Below are positions 13,784 through 21,103 of a DNA stretch of 27,723 nucleotides, piece by piece. The stretch is taken from assembly GCA_900763965.1 (NCBI GenBank), contig CAAFMG010000146.1, positions 1-27,723 of the forward strand. Reading direction: 5' to 3'. Every line of letters starts with the position of its first letter. The first letter of the stretch is position 1. The stretch comes from an uncultured Oscillospiraceae bacterium. GTDB lineage: Bacteria > Bacillota > Clostridia > Oscillospirales > Oscillospiraceae. The notes under the pieces were generated by a model. That model saw only the letters and a list, made by a program, of their open reading frames with translations. It was not told the origin of the DNA and did not search any database. The position numbers and the translations under genes were made by a program.

Positions 13784-14710
13784 TTAGCAGAACTTTGCAA
13801 CGGCAGCCTGGATCATGGCGACGCACTCGTCTGCGATGGGATAGTCAGCCTGGCACAGGGGAGCCAGAGGGGCACGGACACCGCCGCAGTCGGGGCAGCC
13901 CATCTTCCGCAGGCACTCCTTGATCATGGCGTACATGTTGCCGCGGCCGGAGCAGAGCTTGTAGATGATCCGGCAGCACTCGTTCTGGATGTCCAGAGCG
14001 GTGGCCAGGTCGCCGGACTTGACGCACTGGTACAGCTTCAGGTACAGCTGGGGCATAACACCGTAGGTGCCGCCGATGCCGCCGGTTGCGCCCATCACCA
14101 GACCGGAGATCAGCTGCTCGTCGGGGCCGTTGAACACTGCAAAGTCCTTACCGGCCTTGATGCCCTCGTCACGCCACATCTGGATATCCTGGGTGGGCAT
14201 GGAGGAGTTCTTGACACCCACCACCATGGGGTTCTTCATCATTTCGTCCAGCAGAGAGGTGGTCAGTGCCACGCCGGCCAGCTGGGGAATGTTGTAGATG
14301 ATGAACTCGGTGTTGGGAGCAGCGGCGCTCATGTCATTCCAGTACTTTGCAATGGCATAGGGCGGCAGCTTGAAGTAGATGGGAGGAATGGAAGCAATGG
14401 CATCCACACCCAGAGACTCGGCATGGGCAGCCAGCTCCTGGGAGTCGGCGGTGTTGTTGCAGGCGATGTGGGCGATGATGGTGATCTTGCCCTTGGCAAC
14501 TTCCATCACGGCCTCCAAAACAGCCTTCCGCTCTTCCTTGCTCTGATAGATGCACTCGCCGGAGGAGCCGCCTACATACAGGCCCTTGACGCCCTGGTCA
14601 ATGAGCCACTGGGTCAGCTTCTTGACCCGGTCGGTGGAGATATTTCCTGCGTCATCGTAGCAGGCGTACAGTGCGGGGAAAATACCCTGATATTTTTTGA
14701 TGTCTTTCAT
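13784..14710 (-). CDS. nanA: N-acetylneuraminate lyase
   Basis: 308-aa class I aldolase of the DHDPS/NAL family that cleaves N-acetylneuraminate into N-acetylmannosamine and pyruvate in the cytoplasm. The carboxylate-binding GGSSGE motif is at 47-52, the catalytic Tyr in IIYNIPQLAG is Y139 and the Schiff-base Lys in VGVKNSS is K167, close to E. coli NanA Y137 and K165. GGTYGV follows near 210. Placement after a two-permease transporter of the sialic-acid type supports lyase rather than dihydrodipicolinate synthase. AAAAGGAG precedes the ATG. It is 15 bp downstream of the second permease and is followed by a strong terminator, so it closes the main operon. Confidence 0.93.
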   Translation of the reverse strand: MKDIKKYQGIFPALYACYDDAGNISTDRVKKLTQWLIDQGVKGLYVGGSSGECIYQSKEERKAVLEAVMEVAKGKITIIAHIACNNTADSQELAAHAESLGVDAIASIPPIYFKLPPYAIAKYWNDMSAAAPNTEFIIYNIPQLAGVALTTSLLDEMMKNPMVVGVKNSSMPTQDIQMWRDEGIKAGKDFAVFNGPDEQLISGLVMGATGGIGGTYGVMPQLYLKLYQCVKSGDLATALDIQNECCRIIYKLCSGRGNMYAMIKECLRKMGCPDCGGVRAPLAPLCQADYPIADECVAMIQAAVAKFC

Positions 14711-14725
14711 GATAATATACTCCTT

Positions 14726-15682
14726 TTAACCCTTGACAGCACCCATGGTGATGCCCTTGGTAAAATACTTCTGGAAAATCAGGAACACGATGATAATGGG
14801 AACGGAAGCCAGTGCTGCACCGGCCATCAGCAGACCATAGTCCGTGGAGCTTTCGCCCTGCATGGTGGCAATACCCAGAGAGATGGTCAGGTTCTTGTTG
14901 GCGGTCAGCATGATCAACTGCATGAAATAGTCATTCCAGGAGTTGATGAAGGTGAAGATGGCGCAGGCACCCACGCCGGGCTTGATCATGGGGAACATCA
15001 CATCGGTGAAGGTTCTCCACTCGGAAGCGCCGTCAATGCGGCAGGCCTCCACCATTTCCGTGGGGATACCCTCGGCAAACTGCTTCAGCAGGAACACGCC
15101 GAAGGGCCAGCCCACAATGGGGAAGATGACAGCCCAGATCTTGTCATACAGGTGCAGAGCGGACATTTCCCGCAGCAGGGGGATCAGAATGACCTGCTTG
15201 GGCAGTGCCATGGCGCAGACCACCAGGGAGAAGATCAGACCCTTGCCCCAGAAGCGCTTCTTTGCCAGCACATAACCGGCCATAGCGGCGGTCAGGCAGG
15301 TCAGCAGCATGGAGGCAACGGACATGAACACGGTGTTCAGCAGCCAGCGCACAGGTGCAGGCACCGTGGGGCCGGTGATCACCAGGGTCTTGCCCAGGCG
15401 AACCACATACTTGCCGAAGGTCAGCTTCAGGGCGGGAATGGTGATGTCAAACAGCGGCGCGGTACGCTTGCTCATCAGCCGCTGGAAGTTGCCCATATCC
15501 CACTGCGAGGGGACCCACACGGGGGTGGTGGAGTTGATCTCCTTACCGGTCTTGAAAGCGCCGGTAATGATCCAGTACAGAGGGAAGGCAAACATAATCG
15601 CCAGGATCACCACAGCGACGACGCAGAAATACTTGTAAAACTTATCCCAAAAGGATCTCTGATTCAGGTTATTTCCATTCAT
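14726..15682 (-). CDS. Carbohydrate ABC transporter permease 2 (UgpE/MalG type)
   Basis: 318-aa inner membrane subunit with about six helices. The cytoplasmic EAA loop that docks the ATPase is seen as EACRIDGASEWRTFTDVMFPMIKPG. A stretch of about 60 residues after the first helix (around TGKEINSTTPVWVPS) fits the external loop common in this type. It follows permease 1 by 15 bp and precedes nanA by 15 bp. GGGAGGAG stands before the ATG. Substrate is inferred to be sialic acid or a derivative such as 2,7-anhydro-Neu5Ac from the nanA link. Confidence 0.92.
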   Translation of the reverse strand: MNGNNLNQRSFWDKFYKYFCVVAVVILAIMFAFPLYWIITGAFKTGKEINSTTPVWVPSQWDMGNFQRLMSKRTAPLFDITIPALKLTFGKYVVRLGKTLVITGPTVPAPVRWLLNTVFMSVASMLLTCLTAAMAGYVLAKKRFWGKGLIFSLVVCAMALPKQVILIPLLREMSALHLYDKIWAVIFPIVGWPFGVFLLKQFAEGIPTEMVEACRIDGASEWRTFTDVMFPMIKPGVGACAIFTFINSWNDYFMQLIMLTANKNLTISLGIATMQGESSTDYGLLMAGAALASVPIIIVFLIFQKYFTKGITMGAVKG

Positions 15683-15697
15683 ATTTCCGCTCCTCCC

Positions 15698-16606
15698 TTA
15701 CTTTTCCTCGCCCAGCTTAAACTGGACGGCAGACAGGATGGCAATGATGATGGCCAGGATCACACCCATTGCATTGCCGTAGCCGTACTTGTACAGCTTG
15801 AAGGCATTGTAGTAGATGTAGTACATAATGGTCATGGTGGAGTTGTTGGGTCCGCCCAGAGTCAGCAGCTGGATCAGAGCGAAGCACTGGAAGGAGTTGA
15901 TGGTGGTGATGACCAGGATGTACAGGGTGGTGGGCATCATCTGGGGCCACTTGATCTTCCAGAAAGCCTGCATGGGGGTTGCGCCGTCCACTTCGGCGGC
16001 TTCCACCAGAGACTTGTCCACGTTATCCAGAGCGGAAACGTACAGAACGATGGGCTGGCCCACGGAGGTGGTCAGCAGGATCAGGATGATACAGCCCAGG
16101 GCGTACTTGGGATCGCCCAGCCAGTTGATGTTGTGATCCAGAATGCCCATCTGGTTGCCCAGATAGTTAAAGATGCCGTAGTAGTTGTTGTACATCCACT
16201 TCCAGACCATGGTGACGGCCACAGAGCCGGTGACCACAGGCAGGTAGAAGACGCAGCGGAACAGGGAGGTGGCTGCCACAGGCATCTTGCTGATGACAGA
16301 GGCCACCCACAAGGAGAATGCACAGGTGACAGGCACAGACACCAGAACGATCACCATGGTGTTTCTCAGTGCCGTCCAGAACACAGGATCCTGGAACAGG
16401 GTTGCGTAGTTCTGAAAACCAATGAAAATGTCATCCCGGCCCATGGTAGCATCAAAGAAGCTGGTGTAGACACACATGAACATGGGATAGATGACGAACA
16501 GGATAAAGAACACCAAAAACGGTGCCAGGAACAGATAAGATGTGACGGTTTCCCGCATCATCAGGCGCCGGGATCTTTTGTTCAGAGTAACATTGTTGTT
16601 GGCCAA
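15698..16606 (-). CDS. Carbohydrate ABC transporter permease 1 (UgpA/MalF type), TTG start
   Basis: 302-aa inner membrane subunit with about six helices and the EAA loop EAAEVDGATPMQAFWKIKWPQMMPT. I choose a TTG start at 16606 because GGAAGGAGGATACCC stands directly before it and the protein then begins MANNNVTLNKRSRR, a usual N-terminus of this type. The in-frame ATG at 16654 has only a weak GGGG ahead and lies inside the long hairpin at 16638-16700, which speaks against it. First membrane gene of the transporter, 183 bp after the binding-protein gene. Confidence 0.9.
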   Translation of the reverse strand: MANNNVTLNKRSRRLMMRETVTSYLFLAPFLVFFILFVIYPMFMCVYTSFFDATMGRDDIFIGFQNYATLFQDPVFWTALRNTMVIVLVSVPVTCAFSLWVASVISKMPVAATSLFRCVFYLPVVTGSVAVTMVWKWMYNNYYGIFNYLGNQMGILDHNINWLGDPKYALGCIILILLTTSVGQPIVLYVSALDNVDKSLVEAAEVDGATPMQAFWKIKWPQMMPTTLYILVITTINSFQCFALIQLLTLGGPNNSTMTIMYYIYYNAFKLYKYGYGNAMGVILAIIIAILSAVQFKLGEEK

Positions 16607-16631
16607 GGGTATCCTCCTTCCATACTTGCGG

Positions 16632-16700
16632 CGAAAGAAAAGTGAATCCGTCATGTGTCCCCGGCGTTGCGCCCTGCGGACACATTACCCATTCACTTTT
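16632..16700 (-). promoter_or_regulatory. Long symmetric hairpin between the binding-protein and permease genes
   Basis: Outer arms AAAAGTGAAT (16638-16647) and ATTCACTTTT (16691-16700) pair perfectly. A 5x5 internal loop follows, then ATGTGTCC (16653-16660) with GGACACAT (16678-16685), and the apical loop contains GGCG/CGCC. On the minus strand the structure is followed by CTTTC after TTTT, like an intrinsic terminator. It may be an attenuator or mRNA end-stabiliser that lowers permease expression relative to the binding protein. Confidence 0.7.
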
Positions 16701-16728
16701 CCCCCGGGGCGATGCGGTTCGGACAAAC

Positions 16729-16754
16729 GCCCCTCCCCTCAGGAGGGAAGGGGC
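16729..16754 (-). promoter_or_regulatory. Second hairpin downstream of the binding-protein gene
   Basis: Arms GCCCCTCCCC and GGGAAGGGGC pair over 10 bp with one G-T pair and a six-base loop. On the minus strand GTTTGT follows; on the plus strand ATTTTT follows. It starts about 35 bp after the binding-protein stop codon and probably shapes the 3' end of its transcript. Confidence 0.6.
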
Positions 16755-16789
16755 ATTTTTAGAACCGATGGGGTTATTGGCTTATGCAA

Positions 16790-18160
16790 TTACTTGCCGT
16801 TAGCCTGATTGACGTACTCGTTGACAGCCGCGGTGATGGCTTCGACGCTGCCGTCGGAAGCGTCGACCTTCTGCAGCATGTTCCACCATGCGGTACGAGC
16901 TTCTGCCCAGTTGGTGGTGACCTGGTAGTAGTCGCCCAGCAGAGGCATCAGAACGTTGTACTCAGCCATGACAGCGTTGTCAGCCCAGATACCGCTCAGA
17001 TCGGTGCCCTCAGCGGTGTTGCGGACTGCAAAGTAGTTGGCAGCCTTGACAGCGTCAACGGTCTTCTCGGAGTCGCAGAAGTACTTGATGAAGGTCTTGG
17101 CAGCTTCGATCTTGCCCTGATCGCCGTTGTCGAAGATACCGAAGCCCCAGATACCGCCCTGCAGCTTAGCATCGCCGTCTGCGGGGAAGGCCATGAACAT
17201 GATGTCATCGCCGTTAGCGGTCTTCTCAGCACCGGTGTTTGCGGAGTTGGGGTTCAGCTGCTGGGCAATGTTCCAGCAGAAAGCCATGTTCAGAGTGCCG
17301 TTGTAGAACAGAGCAATCTCGTCGCCGCCGGCGATACCAGCGTCAAACTTGATAGCGGGGTTGTCGTAGAGCATCTTCAGAGCCTTGATGTTCTCTTCGG
17401 AGCCCCAGGTGTACTCGGTGTGCTCAGCATTGGTGAAGGTGCCGCCGCACAGGTTGTTCACCAGAGCGCGGGTGCCCTGGTCACCGCCCTGACCGACACA
17501 GTAGACAGCGCCGACCTGAGCCTTGGTGTAGTTGTAGACAGCTTCAACAGCCTTCTCGAAATCAGCGACGGACTTCCAGGTGTGGGTGTCCTCGTTGATG
17601 TACTGCATAGCATCAGCAGCTTCAAAAACGGTCTTGTTGATGGCCATGCAGTGAGCAGTCATGACCAGAGGATACTCGTAAGCGGTGTTGGCATCGGCAA
17701 AGCAGGCAGCCAGAGCGGCAGCGTTGATCTCAGCCTTGTCGGTGTCGTCGTACAGGTCAGCAATGTTGACCAGCTTGCCCTTGGCGCCCCAGTTGGCAAC
17801 CAGACGCTCGGGTCCTTCCATGATCAGGTCGGGAGCGGCATTGCCTTCGATAGCGGTGTTGACCTTGTCATCGCCGTCGGCGTAGGTCAGATAGTCCACG
17901 TTGACCTTGATGCCGGTAGCAGCTTCAAAGTCAGCCATCAGAGCGTTCACAGTCTCCTGGTTGCCCCAGCCGCCGATGGGATAGGTCCACAGGGTGATTT
18001 CCTTTGCTGCAGTGGGTTCTGCAGGAGCAGCTTCGGTAGCAACGGTAGCGTCGGCCTTGGGAGCCTCAGTTGCCTTGGTATCTTCCTTGGTCTCAACGGA
18101 GCAGGCAGCCAGAGACAGCACCATGACCAGAGCCAGCAGAAGCGCGATGATCTTCTTCAT
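16790..18160 (-). CDS. Sugar ABC transporter substrate-binding lipoprotein (candidate sialic-acid binding)
   Basis: 456-aa family-1 extracellular solute-binding protein. A lipoprotein signal (MKKIIALLLALVMVLSLAAC) ends in the lipobox LAAC, followed by an Ala/Thr/Glu/Pro-rich linker to about residue 52. The mature domain begins EITLWTYPIGGWGNQETV and includes FEAATGIKVNVDYL, DLIMEGPERLVANW and the C-terminal WNMLQKVDASDGSVEAIT. AGGAGG stands before the ATG at 18160. It is the promoter-proximal gene of the nan operon, with a ~110-nt leader and hairpins behind it, an arrangement that often gives excess binding protein. Substrate is assigned from gene context. Confidence 0.9.
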   Translation of the reverse strand: MKKIIALLLALVMVLSLAACSVETKEDTKATEAPKADATVATEAAPAEPTAAKEITLWTYPIGGWGNQETVNALMADFEAATGIKVNVDYLTYADGDDKVNTAIEGNAAPDLIMEGPERLVANWGAKGKLVNIADLYDDTDKAEINAAALAACFADANTAYEYPLVMTAHCMAINKTVFEAADAMQYINEDTHTWKSVADFEKAVEAVYNYTKAQVGAVYCVGQGGDQGTRALVNNLCGGTFTNAEHTEYTWGSEENIKALKMLYDNPAIKFDAGIAGGDEIALFYNGTLNMAFCWNIAQQLNPNSANTGAEKTANGDDIMFMAFPADGDAKLQGGIWGFGIFDNGDQGKIEAAKTFIKYFCDSEKTVDAVKAANYFAVRNTAEGTDLSGIWADNAVMAEYNVLMPLLGDYYQVTTNWAEARTAWWNMLQKVDASDGSVEAITAAVNEYVNQANGK

Positions 18161-18278
18161 TTGATTTCCTCCTAAGTAAGTATTGTTATGCTTCACGGCC
18201 TTGGCCGGGAGAGCCGGATGGAAAAGGCGGGCAGAGGGATTTGTTCAATCTCCACATACTCACAGTATTTCTATTGGT

Positions 18279-18307
18279 ATTTTAGTATCATCTGCATTCT
18301 TTGTCAA
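18279..18307 (-). promoter_or_regulatory. Near-consensus promoter of the nan operon
   Basis: Minus strand TTGACA (18302-18307), 17-bp spacer, TAAAAT (18279-18284). This is the strongest promoter match in the window. It gives a leader of roughly 110 nt. Confidence 0.85.
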
Positions 18308-18308
18308 C

Positions 18309-18336
18309 CGTTTTTGGAAATCATTTTCCAAAAACG
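18309..18336. promoter_or_regulatory. Palindrome adjoining the nan promoter (candidate operator 1)
   Basis: Arms CGTTTTTGGAAA (18309-18320) and TTTCCAAAAACG (18325-18336) are perfect complements with a TCAT spacer. It lies one base upstream of the -35 box. A dimeric regulator, perhaps the RpiR protein encoded at 19890-20747, may bind here. Confidence 0.6.
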
Positions 18337-18339
18337 AAA

Positions 18340-18364
18340 GGATTTGTAAATTCCTTACAAATCC
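18340..18364. promoter_or_regulatory. Second palindrome upstream of the nan promoter (candidate operator 2)
   Basis: Arms GGATTTGTAA (18340-18349) and TTACAAATCC (18355-18364) are perfect complements with spacer ATTCC. Its sequence differs from the neighbouring palindrome, so a second regulator is possible. It lies between the two divergent promoters. Confidence 0.5.
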
Positions 18365-18410
18365 AGCCCTCCCTTTTTTTGTAATATGACGAAGGCCGGG
18401 AGCGGTTTTT

Positions 18411-18438
18411 TTGTATGACTTTTTCTGCCGTCTATGAT
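18411..18438 (+). promoter_or_regulatory. Putative promoter of the SGNH esterase gene
   Basis: TTGTAT (18411-18416), 16-bp spacer, TATGAT (18433-18438). An overlapping TATACT (18438-18443) is a second -10 option. The transcript would have a short AT-rich leader with AGGAGG before the ATG. Confidence 0.5.
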
Positions 18439-18484
18439 ATACTGATTCTATATAAAATTCTGTCAGATTCAGGAGGATCGGAAC

Positions 18485-19141
18485 ATGAAAAAACACATTG
18501 TCTGTCTGGGTGACTCCAATACCCACGGCTACTGCGCCGACCCCAGCGACTGCTTCGGCGGCATCCGCTTTACCGAAGATCAGCGCTGGACCCGTCTGCT
18601 GCAAAAGAAGCTGGGGGAAGATTACCTGGTGATCGAAGAAGGCCTCTCCGGCCGCACCACCTGCTTTGATGACCCCATCCACGAGGGTTTGAGTGCCCTG
18701 AACTACATCTACCCCTGCCTGAAGAGCCACGAAAATGTGGATCTTCTGATCATCATGCTGGGCACCAACGACACCAAGGACCGGTTCTACGCCACCCCCG
18801 CCTGCATCGCTCTGGGCATGGCCCGGCTGGTGAAAAAGGCCCAGGCCACCGAGTGCTGGGGCGACAAGGCCCCCAACATTCTGGTCATCGCCCCGCCCCA
18901 TATCGGTCAGGGGATGCTCACCAGTGAGGTAGCCCCGGTCATGGGTGAAAAATGCGTGGAAAAATCTCAGCAGCTGGCAAAATACTATGAGGAGCAGTGC
19001 CGCCTGTGCGGGGTGCATTTCCTGGATGCCCAGGCGCTGGGCTGCCAGTTCAACACCATTGACTATATGCACCTGACCCCTCAGGGCCACGCCACCCTGG
19101 CAGAAGCCCTGGCAGACCTCGTTCCGACCCTGCTGCCCTGA
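18485..19141 (+). CDS. SGNH/GDSL hydrolase (candidate sialate O-acetylesterase)
   Basis: 218-aa cytoplasmic serine esterase of the SGNH fold; no signal peptide is seen. Block I is GDSNTHG with nucleophile S11, block II glycine is in GLSGRTT (G56), block III is GTND (N95), and block V is DYMH (D193, H196). All catalytic residues are present. It is divergent from the nan operon across a shared control region, so removal of O-acetyl groups from imported sialic acid is plausible, but the sequence alone fits any small acyl or acetyl ester. AGGAGG stands 7 nt before the ATG. It converges with the DUF624 gene. Confidence 0.85.
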   Translation: MKKHIVCLGDSNTHGYCADPSDCFGGIRFTEDQRWTRLLQKKLGEDYLVIEEGLSGRTTCFDDPIHEGLSALNYIYPCLKSHENVDLLIIMLGTNDTKDRFYATPACIALGMARLVKKAQATECWGDKAPNILVIAPPHIGQGMLTSEVAPVMGEKCVEKSQQLAKYYEEQCRLCGVHFLDAQALGCQFNTIDYMHLTPQGHATLAEALADLVPTLLP

Positions 19142-19148
19142 CAAAAAA

Positions 19149-19174
19149 GCGGATGCTGGTTTCCCAGCATCCGC
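19149..19174 (-). terminator. Intrinsic terminator of the DUF624 gene
   Basis: Perfect 11-bp stem GCGGATGCTGG (19149-19159) with its complement (19164-19174), followed on the minus strand by TTTTTTGT. It lies only 7 bp from the esterase stop on the other strand; plus-strand T-tract is absent. Confidence 0.85.
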
Positions 19175-19181
19175 AAAGGCA

Positions 19182-19808
19182 CTATTCCCCTTCTTCCGGC
19201 TCCGGCAGATAGGGCTTTAACATGGGCTCTATGATCCATGTGGAGATCAGCGCCGTCAGTGCCGGCAGGAAGAACAAAGGGAAAATCCACCGCAGGCAGA
19301 CAAACAGGGTTGCCCCGTTGAGAAAGCCCAGCAGCAAAGTCCCCGGCAGATGGGCAAATCCCAGCCGGAAGGCGTTGCCCAGCAGCTGCGCCGTGGAATT
19401 TTCAAACCGGGACAGAATGGGGAAGATCAGGCTGCCCATTCCCGCCGCCACCAGCATCAGAAATACCTCACCGGAGAACACCGCCCAGGAAAGGTTCCCA
19501 TACACCGCCTGATTCCAGGTGTACACCCCCAGCCGCAGCATACCGGCCAGCACCGCCAGAACCAGCACCGTGGGCACCAGGCTGGGCACAAAGTTCTGCC
19601 GGAAGGAATGAACAAACCGCTGCCAGGGATGCTTGTCCCCCTGACGGAAGCCCCGCCACACCGCATCATACAGTGCCGCCGCCGAGGCCCCGAAGGTCAC
19701 CACCGGGAAGCAGCCCAGCAGCCAGAACAGGCTCAGGAAAATGCAGTCCGTGATCTGGCCCAGGGTGATCATCAGGGCGCTGTCGGGGTGAAAAATGCTT
19801 CGGGACAT
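19182..19808 (-). CDS. DUF624 / YesL-like membrane protein
   Basis: 208-aa protein with about five hydrophobic segments. The N-terminal MITLGQITDCIFLSLFWLLGC and FPVVTFGASAAALYDAVWRG pieces are the hallmark of DUF624 (PF04854, B. subtilis YesL). Family members are usually coded with sugar ABC importers and may be accessory membrane parts, but no function is proven. The position between the esterase and the RpiR regulator fits that habit. It is transcribed away from rpiR across about 80 bp; no clear promoter could be chosen there. Terminator follows within 8 bp. Confidence 0.85.
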   Translation of the reverse strand: MSRSIFHPDSALMITLGQITDCIFLSLFWLLGCFPVVTFGASAAALYDAVWRGFRQGDKHPWQRFVHSFRQNFVPSLVPTVLVLAVLAGMLRLGVYTWNQAVYGNLSWAVFSGEVFLMLVAAGMGSLIFPILSRFENSTAQLLGNAFRLGFAHLPGTLLLGFLNGATLFVCLRWIFPLFFLPALTALISTWIIEPMLKPYLPEPEEGE

Positions 19809-19889
19809 GGCAAGACCTCCAATTTTTACTTTCTACATTGTAGCACAGCTTTTCTTCTTTGTCACCCACCCAAAAGGAAGGAGTTTTGG

Positions 19890-20747
19890 ATGAACGATCC
19901 TTACATTAATATTTTAGAGCGGATCCACGGCGCCTACTACCAGCTCTCCGCCGCCGAGCGGAAGGTGGCAGACTACATCCTGTCTCAGCACAGCCAGGTG
20001 CAGTTCATGTCCATCACCCAGCTGGCAGACGAGTGCGACGTGGCTGAGGCCACCGTTTCCCGGTTCTGCCGCAACCTGGGGCTGAAGGGCTTTAACGCCT
20101 TCAAGCTGGAAATGGCCCGGCACGCCGCCACCACCAACGCCGGTCACCTCCGCCCCCAGCAGGACGATACCGAATCCCTGTCCGGGCGCTGTCTGACCTT
20201 TGCCCGGCTTTCCCAGGATGCCATCACCCAGACGGTGGACATGGTAAACACAGAGCAGCTGGAATCTGCCGTGGAGCTATTGGAAAAGGCCGGGAAGGTA
20301 TTGTGCATGGGCGCCGGGGGCAGCGTGATCCTGGCTGCGGAATTTGCCCACCTGTTTTCCACCGTCACCGATAAATTCTTTGCCATTGCCGATTCTCACA
20401 TACAGACCTCCCTCATCGCCACCTTAGGGACGGAGGATGTGGTGGTGCTGTTTTCCTATTCCGGTGCCACCTTCAACGGCATTTCCCTGCTGGAGCTGGC
20501 ACAAAAGCGGAAAATCCCCACCATTCTGGTGACCCGGTTTCCCAAGTCCCCTGCCGCTCAAAAGGCGGATGTGGTGCTGTGCTGCGGCTCCACCGAGACC
20601 CCCTTCCAGTTCGGCTCCGTGCCTGCCGCCGTGGCCCAGCTGGTGCTGATGGATTTCCTGTATCAGGAATATTTCCGCCGGAACCGGGAGAAATGCGAAG
20701 AAAATATTCAGAATATCGCCATGGCCCTTGCGGAGAAGCATATATGA
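19890..20747 (+). CDS. RpiR/MurR-family transcription regulator with SIS domain
   Basis: 285-aa cytoplasmic DNA-binding protein. Residues 1-77 form the RpiR helix-turn-helix domain (LSAAERKVADYILSQ, then ITQLADECDVAEATVSRFCRNLGLKGFNAFK). Residues about 125-255 are a SIS phosphosugar-sensing domain with VLCMGAGGSVILAAEFAHLF and VVVLFSYSGATFNGISLLELA. RpiR proteins in nan clusters sense ManNAc-6-P or GlcNAc-6-P, so a similar role is likely here. Start at 19890 has AAGGAAGGAG 6 nt ahead; a longer upstream open frame runs antisense to the DUF624 gene and is rejected. It overlaps lrgA by 4 bp. Confidence 0.93.
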   Translation: MNDPYINILERIHGAYYQLSAAERKVADYILSQHSQVQFMSITQLADECDVAEATVSRFCRNLGLKGFNAFKLEMARHAATTNAGHLRPQQDDTESLSGRCLTFARLSQDAITQTVDMVNTEQLESAVELLEKAGKVLCMGAGGSVILAAEFAHLFSTVTDKFFAIADSHIQTSLIATLGTEDVVVLFSYSGATFNGISLLELAQKRKIPTILVTRFPKSPAAQKADVVLCCGSTETPFQFGSVPAAVAQLVLMDFLYQEYFRRNREKCEENIQNIAMALAEKHI

Positions 20748-21103
20748 GATATCTTTCACAATTGTGTATCATCCTGGGCTTCACCCTGGCAGGAGAAGCC
20801 CTCCAGCGGCTGCTGCCCCTGCCCATTCCCGCTTCCGTCTATGGGCTGGTGCTGCTGTTTCTTTCTCTGTGCGCCGGGATCGTCAAACCGGAGCAGATCC
20901 GTCAGGTTTCCGCCTTTCTCATTTCCATTATGGCAGTGCTGTTCGTCTCCCCTGCCGTGGGGATCCTGGACAGCTGGGATCTGATCCGGGGCCAGCTGCT
21001 GCCCATCTGCCTGCTGACCCTGGCCTCCACCTTCCTGGTGTTCGGCATCAGCGGCCGGGTGACCCAGCGTCTGCTGGCAAAGGGAGGGAATGCCCATGAA
21101 TAA
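20744..21103 (+). CDS. lrgA: CidA/LrgA-family membrane protein
   Basis: 119-aa protein with about four transmembrane helices, beginning MRYLSQLCIILGFTLAGEAL, with the family segment LPLPIPASVYGLVLLFLSLC and later VSAFLISIMAVLFVSPAVGIL. The ATG overlaps the rpiR stop (ATGA), which implies translational coupling. The family was described as holin-like regulators of autolysis; in B. subtilis and Streptococcus mutans LrgAB-type pairs have been tied to pyruvate uptake. It overlaps lrgB by 8 bp. Confidence 0.9.
   Translation: MRYLSQLCIILGFTLAGEALQRLLPLPIPASVYGLVLLFLSLCAGIVKPEQIRQVSAFLISIMAVLFVSPAVGILDSWDLIRGQLLPICLLTLASTFLVFGISGRVTQRLLAKGGNAHE

Noticed and set aside
14423..16645. Very long plus-strand open frame opposite nanA and the permeases
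   Set aside because: It runs antisense to three well-supported genes, is a Gly/His/Gln-rich shadow typical of GC-rich codon bias, and has no ribosome binding site.
16607..16654. Upstream ATG start for permease 1
   Set aside because: Weak ribosome binding site and location inside a stable hairpin; the TTG at 16606 has GGAAGGAGG at good distance.
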